From positions 26,588,282 through 26,652,281 of the forward strand of contig OY979718.1 of the NCBI GenBank assembly GCA_963855995.1: 64,000 nucleotides of DNA, read 5' to 3'. The notes below the pieces were generated by a model. That model saw only the letters and a program-made list of their open reading frames with translations. It was not told the DNA's origin and searched no databases. A program made the position numbers and the translations under genes. Source of the DNA: Muricea muricata. Taxonomy: Eukaryota; Cnidaria; Anthozoa; Malacalcyonacea; Plexauridae. Shown piece by piece: positions 59,401 through 64,000 of the stretch. Each line of letters begins with the position of its first letter. Within the stretch, counting starts at the first letter, position 1.

Positions 59401-60190
59401 TAGCAAAATTTATTATTTTATATTATAAAGTAAATAAAAATACTCGACAAGCTAGATTTGTTCATCGCATAAGTAAAGCTATAATTTAAACCAAAAACAA
59501 TACGCTTACCATATGGTTTCCGAATTTCATTGCGCGTACTTTACTTAATTTCCATGTTATTGATAACAGCCCAGCTAAATACGTACCAGAAATAGTTCGA
59601 TTTTGCCGAAAACCTTTAACTCAATACGATTATCCCAGCCTTCGTTGTTTAACCAAGCTCTCGATCGGCCTAAACCACCAAACCGGTCACAATATCCAGA
59701 TCCTATCGCCACATTTACATTATAATTAGAGTTGGTTGTATTTCCGAATCAATAAAACAAACCCTATTAGTGTGGTCAAGAAAACAAAAACCCAATCATA
59801 AAGGCAAACAAAGAGCAGCCAATCATAGTAGCCTAGTTGTTCATAAAAATTCATTCAAAATGCTGGGTGTATAAAAAATAGCCTTCAGAAATCCAGTATT
59901 GTTATTATTTGACAGATTATTTACAGCACAGTGTTTAAATAATCTGTTATGCATAAATACGCACCAAGGAGCTTAGTAACTTCTATGTTAGCTATGTTCC
60001 AACAATAGTTGATTTCTTAAGGCTCCTTCTTTATACACCTGTATATATTAATGGCTAACTGTTGGTCAAGACCGCAGATGCAAAATGTCCCAAATTTTTG
60101 GTGACGTCCCGATTTTCAAGAGAAGTTGCTTATAATATATTTTATTATTCTTAATAATTTTCAGCCAGTATTATCTGAGGTCGGGCCTTG
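56481..60190. other. Mostly gene-free stretch upstream of the GBP gene
   Basis: Short frames without domains on both strands. The first ~300 bases may be LINE 5' sequence. A TATA-like gtataaaaaat lies near 59870. A pyrimidine-rich acceptor-like site (ttttcag, ending 60164) sits 27 bases before the GBP start codon, which suggests a 5'-UTR intron. Confidence 0.4.
58308..58418. repeat. 111-nt double hairpin
   Basis: Outer arms 58308-58325 and 58401-58418 are perfect inverse copies (tacaaagcaaatagcgat). Inner arms 58344-58361 and 58365-58382 pair at 17 of 18 positions around a 3-base loop. It has the shape of a small foldback element. Confidence 0.75.
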
Positions 60191-63100
60191 ATGAATTCAC
60201 CGCCGCAGAGTGCCGTTCCTCTTTGCATACCAAATAATTACCAGTGGAATGAAGCAGAATGCAGATTGGTGCCAAGACATGGCGTCAAGCGTTCGGAGTT
60301 GATGCCATGCAATGAAGGCCTAAAGATTTTGAAATCTATCAAGGGTCCTCTCTGTGTAGTGTGTGTTGTCGGTCCTGCCCGAACGGGGAAATCATATCTT
60401 CTTAGTCAATTGCAGGGTAGCAGTTTTCGACTTGGCCATACATTCAAGGCAGAAACAATGGGTTTGTCCTTGTACTAACATTTTAAAAGATGTTGTGGGC
60501 ATGATATGAAGAATTACCAAGCTCGACGTTTGTCAAAATCCTTAACCGAAATCGAGAGCTTTGATAATTATTCGTTTCATGTGAAAACCAAATTCAAAAA
60601 TTGTTTAATTATTGTTTTAATCTATTTTTGAGTGCTTTTCTTTGATGTACCGCGAATTTTATCTGAGATAAATACATTGGATAAATAATTAGATTAAACT
60701 TGTGGAAACATCTCAAAGAATCTCGACTTCTATTAGTCAAATCATTCTCCTAGAAAACCTCCTCAAAAATAATTTAATAAACTCAAAAGTCAGAATTTAT
60801 GTCATATAAATCCCTTCAATGCTGCATGGGGAAGTCCATCCCACATTGGAGCACCATTTTCTAACAATGGGCTGATATTTGTAAGCTAGCAAGTGATGCC
60901 AACCTCAGCAGACAACTAAACGCCTGTATTGTTTGCTTTTTTTGTAATTTCTTCAACGTGGCGATGCCATTTTAGATTATTTTGGTGTCACACTCCGAGT
61001 AATTTAAAAGAAGTAAACCTTTCAGTGATATCGTTGCCAAGATTAAGCAAAGGAGGAGGTTCAATATCGTTTCTGAAACTTATCCAAAATTCTTTAGTAT
61101 TTTGGGCATTGAGTTGTTACGTTTTATTTGACACGACCCTGTCATTTACAGCGTCTGGGGCTTCTTGAAGATTACTGTTACCATCTCGTTAAATAACTTC
61201 GTACTGTGAGCAATCGTATGCATATTTTCAATTGCAAGAGCTAATCTTCAAGTGATCCAGCACCAAGCCCTCTAGGTTGTAATATTACAGTAATATGGAC
61301 GTTGAGCATAGTAGGGAAGATGTCCGATCCTTGAGGCCCACCAGCAGGAAAAGGCTCTGACCTTGATATTGTTGATCCCTTCCCATTTGACCCAAAACCA
61401 AAAACTCTTGTTTACATTGAGTGCTCCAAGTTTCCATAGGAGAATTCCGTGGTCCAGTAAATCAAAGGCTTCTCGGAAGCCCTTTTCGCATCTATCGTCT
61501 TTCGTGTCATCAGTTTCATTATACCAGTTTTGAAATAAAAATATTGATGCAGATGCTGTAGACCTGCCTTCAATAAAACCATACTGAGTATTATTGAGCA
61601 AAATATCTGACTTGTTTAGGAGTAATTGGTGTTTCTCAAGCCGTTTAGCCATATGAGGAAGGATATAGATACTTGACAGAAGTCATTGTAATATCATTGA
61701 CGCAGTTTACTGTAGGAATTGGAGTACTAATGGCTTGTTTATGCGATACAAGAAACTTGCACTGTTTAATAACACAGCAGATGTCATGAACGACTGGTGC
61801 TAAATTTTCATGAAAGCACTTAAGCAGCCATGCAGGAATCACATCGGCTCCTGTTGCCTTTCTGGGATTAACATGTTTAAGCAATGATTAAATTTGCCTA
61901 ATTAATAGATGGTGTAGATTACAAGGGTACTTTGTAATCTCTCTGTAAAGTCCGTTACGTTTTCGGGGGTACGTTTCGGGCAGTAGGGTGGTTCCACCAG
62001 ATTCTTCGGTTACAACTAATTTATAAATAGCCTTATACCGTTTAGATTGATCATAGTGTCCATTTCCTTATTTTTTATTCAACTTACGGTGATGACGATA
62101 CCTATAAACCACTTAGTCAATTCTTATCAAGTTAGTCTTGTTATATTTGGTATAATTTCCATTCCTCTTCTGTTATTCATCAACTAAAAATTGTTTACAG
62201 TCACCAGGAAACAAAGTCGTACAAACAAAGAAAAATTACCCCACATGAAGAAATCTTTTTTTAAAAGAATATATCATGCTGTTTGCTTGTAGTCGCTTGT
62301 CTCGTTGTGCTTTCCACTGCAGTATCGGTTTGTACTAAGACTGACTTCCAAAGAGCAAAAAAAAATACTCTGGATAGTTCACCGCTTACAGCAGCTTACT
62401 CGAAATCGAAACTGCATCCTCAATGATCTCAACATTCAACTGTTTAATTTTTTACTCGAAATAAAAAGTAATAAAAGCATGAAAATTATTACAGTATATC
62501 GAGGTTGCCAATCCCGTCCTGCCCAACCTGAGCAATGATGAGACAAAAATGGAATATTAAGGGAGGGCAAAGATGTTTAACTTTGAAGAATGAAAGGAAA
62601 CGGATAAAACTACATTTGTGCAATGTGCATTTTGTCAGTGACAACAGTAGTATAACTGTCTGTCGTTCAATATAAGCTAGCGTGCTCAGTGTTGAAGGCA
62701 GCTGGATATGATACGAGGCAACTAAAAAACCGTAATCGTGATGTAATGAATTGTTCATATATATCTAACGTCGTAAATATGATCTTCAGTATTTGATAAC
62801 AGCAACACATTGTATAATACTAGAACTGTCACGAGTTTAAATCTAGATACTAGATGCATAATGCAGGATAAGCATGAAGCTCAAAGTAGCAATTAAATGT
62901 TTTTAACCTAATTGCCTCTCCTTTATAACTTGACGTGTCTTTAGTATATCTATTGAGCGCTTTTTAATCAACGAGGTCTACAGACCACAACTTAATATAT
63001 AATATGTATATAAAAATTAATTATTACTATTTCCTTGCAGGTATTTGGATTGGTCGAACGCCAATTAAATGCCGGCTAGATTCAGGGGAAGAAATTACAG

Positions 63101-63257
63101 TTGTGTTCCTTGACTCGGAAGGAATAGGATCGACGGACAGTGAAAATGCAACTGACTCCACAGATAACCAGATATTCACTCTGAGTGTATTAATAAGTTC
63201 ACTTCTCATATACAACAGCAAAAATGTGCCAAAAAACAGTGACCTTGAAAAGTTGCA
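60191..63257 (+). CDS. Guanylate-binding-protein (GBP) family GTPase, first two coding exons
   Basis: Exon 60191-60461 starts MNSPPQSAVPLCIPNNYQWN; the upstream frame has a stop, and ATG 60191 is the first Met. It carries LKILKSIKGPLCVVCVVGPA directly followed by RTGKSYLLSQL, the G1 P-loop G-x4-GKS. The exon ends HTFKAETMG and splices in phase 1 (ATGG/gtttgt ... ccttgcag/GTATTT) to 63041-63257: GIWIGRTPIKCRLDSGEEIT, then VVFLDSEGIGSTD, the switch-II D-x-x-G. The exon ends TTGCA/gtaagt. GBPs are dynamin-like GTPases; in vertebrates they are interferon-induced and act against pathogens inside cells. The rest of the GTPase (the RD motif) and the helical domain lie beyond the window. Confidence 0.9.
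60880..61890 (-). mobile_element. LINE RT relic antisense in GBP intron 1
   Basis: Minus strand from 61884: HVNPRKATGADVIPAWLLKC, LAPVVHDICCVIKQCKF, then NTQYGFIEGRSTASA and EAFDLLDHGILLWKLGALNV (the F-D box), and further down LLNLGNDITERFTSFKLLGV near 61050-61000. These are RT blocks of a CR1-like element, broken by frameshifts. The YADD region is not readable. Confidence 0.75.
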
Positions 63258-64000
63258 GTAAGTTCTACAGTGAGCACAAAGTTCAATTTCGTCATTTAAA
63301 TATTATTATTAATATTATTTAACAATTAGATTATGAGCTCAAGATTTCTATGTGGTGATATTTGATGAGGGGCGAAGCCCAAACTAAACATCACTGAATA
63401 GAAACTGAGACCGAGTAATTTAATTGTTTCAGTAGAATCTGAGATAAATAGTTGATTTTTTAAGTCATTTTACTTTAAAAATTATTGCTAATTCTCTTTA
63501 AATTACATCCGAAAAAGTATTGTTTTGCTACACGCTGTCTATCGAGCTAATAGATAGCGAGTAGAGTAGCCAATCAAATTAAATCAATTGCATTAGTATG
63601 CTAGTATGATTCCACCAATTTTAATTATGTAGCGACAACGAAGTAAATTTTAGGCGACATTTCGAGCCGCAAATTGTATAACGTCTCGCCGTTAATATGC
63701 TTGTCAGACAAGCAAGACTGAACGTATCAATTAAAGAACAATTGCACCTGGTATTAGATCTAGAAATTGACCTACTGGTTAAACCATTGAAGAGAATAAT
63801 TATTAATCTTTCAGTTTTGCATAATGATACAGACCTGCGCACACCCAAGGTATATAAGATTGCGCTACTGTATTTTAAAATAGAATCACTGCTGCCATAC
63901 GTAGCAACTCCCGCCATCGTATTTTCTGTTAGGAATTTTTTCTGTTAGTATTTTAACTTCCTTCGCATTTTGTAGCTAGTCGAATTTCTGTATGCAATTA
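63258..64000 (+). other. Start of GBP intron 2, no exon seen
   Basis: After the donor at 63258 no further GBP motif appears. An 83-codon frame (63697-63948) has no GBP or other domain. A short hairpin-like phrase (gatgaggggcgaagcccaaac) lies at about 63363. Confidence 0.45.

Noticed and set aside
63697..63948. 83-aa ORF as a third GBP exon
   Set aside because: It shows no GBP motif such as the RD-type G4 box, and no acceptor of the required phase 2 was found before it.

Overview
The window looks like intergenic and intronic DNA from an AT-rich, early-branching animal genome, most likely a cnidarian; a sponge or another marine invertebrate cannot be excluded. The signs are GT/AG introns of up to 10 kb, an interleukin-17-receptor-type SEFIR receptor gene, a guanylate-binding-protein (GBP) gene, and many decayed eukaryotic transposons (LINEs, Penelope-like elements, Merlin, Tc1/mariner, piggyBac, MITEs, tRNA-derived SINEs). 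There is no operon-like packing and nothing bacterial.

Layout. 1-2.8 kb: a LINE cut by the window edge. 4.1-5.1 kb: a broken Merlin (ISXO2-like) transposase on the minus strand. 5.4-5.8 kb: a mariner-type MITE. 6.0-7.05 kb: an unrecognised two-part ORF. 7.1-7.65 kb: a foldback element and a 17-bp minisatellite. 8.16-12.7 kb: a minus-strand LINE split by a nearly intact Penelope-like element (8592-12000) with a 13-bp target duplication and a large palindromic pseudo-LTR head. 12.7-18 kb: small MITEs and one hypothetical ORF.

18-41.3 kb: one minus-strand gene rebuilt here from 11 exons with GT/AG boundaries and matching phases: signal peptide, Cys-containing exon, Ig domain, 33-nt microexon, Cys-rich and fibronectin-III-like exons, (PVTT)4 stalk, transmembrane helix, two SEFIR exons. 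It is predicted to be a plasma-membrane receptor. Its introns hold a LINE relic, a second decayed Penelope element, two tRNA-like SINE heads, MITEs and GC-rich hairpins.

41.3-60 kb is a transposon graveyard: two Tc1-type transposases, an SF3/AAA+ ATPase-like fragment, LINE pieces, three C/G-tract hairpins, a piggyBac pseudogene and a LINE that keeps its 5' part but has lost its 3' part. 60.2-63.3 kb: the first two coding exons of a plus-strand GBP-family GTPase that runs off the window, with an antisense LINE relic in its first intron.

The two host genes (SEFIR receptor and GBP) both belong to families linked to innate immunity in animals, but nothing in the sequence shows that they are functionally coupled.
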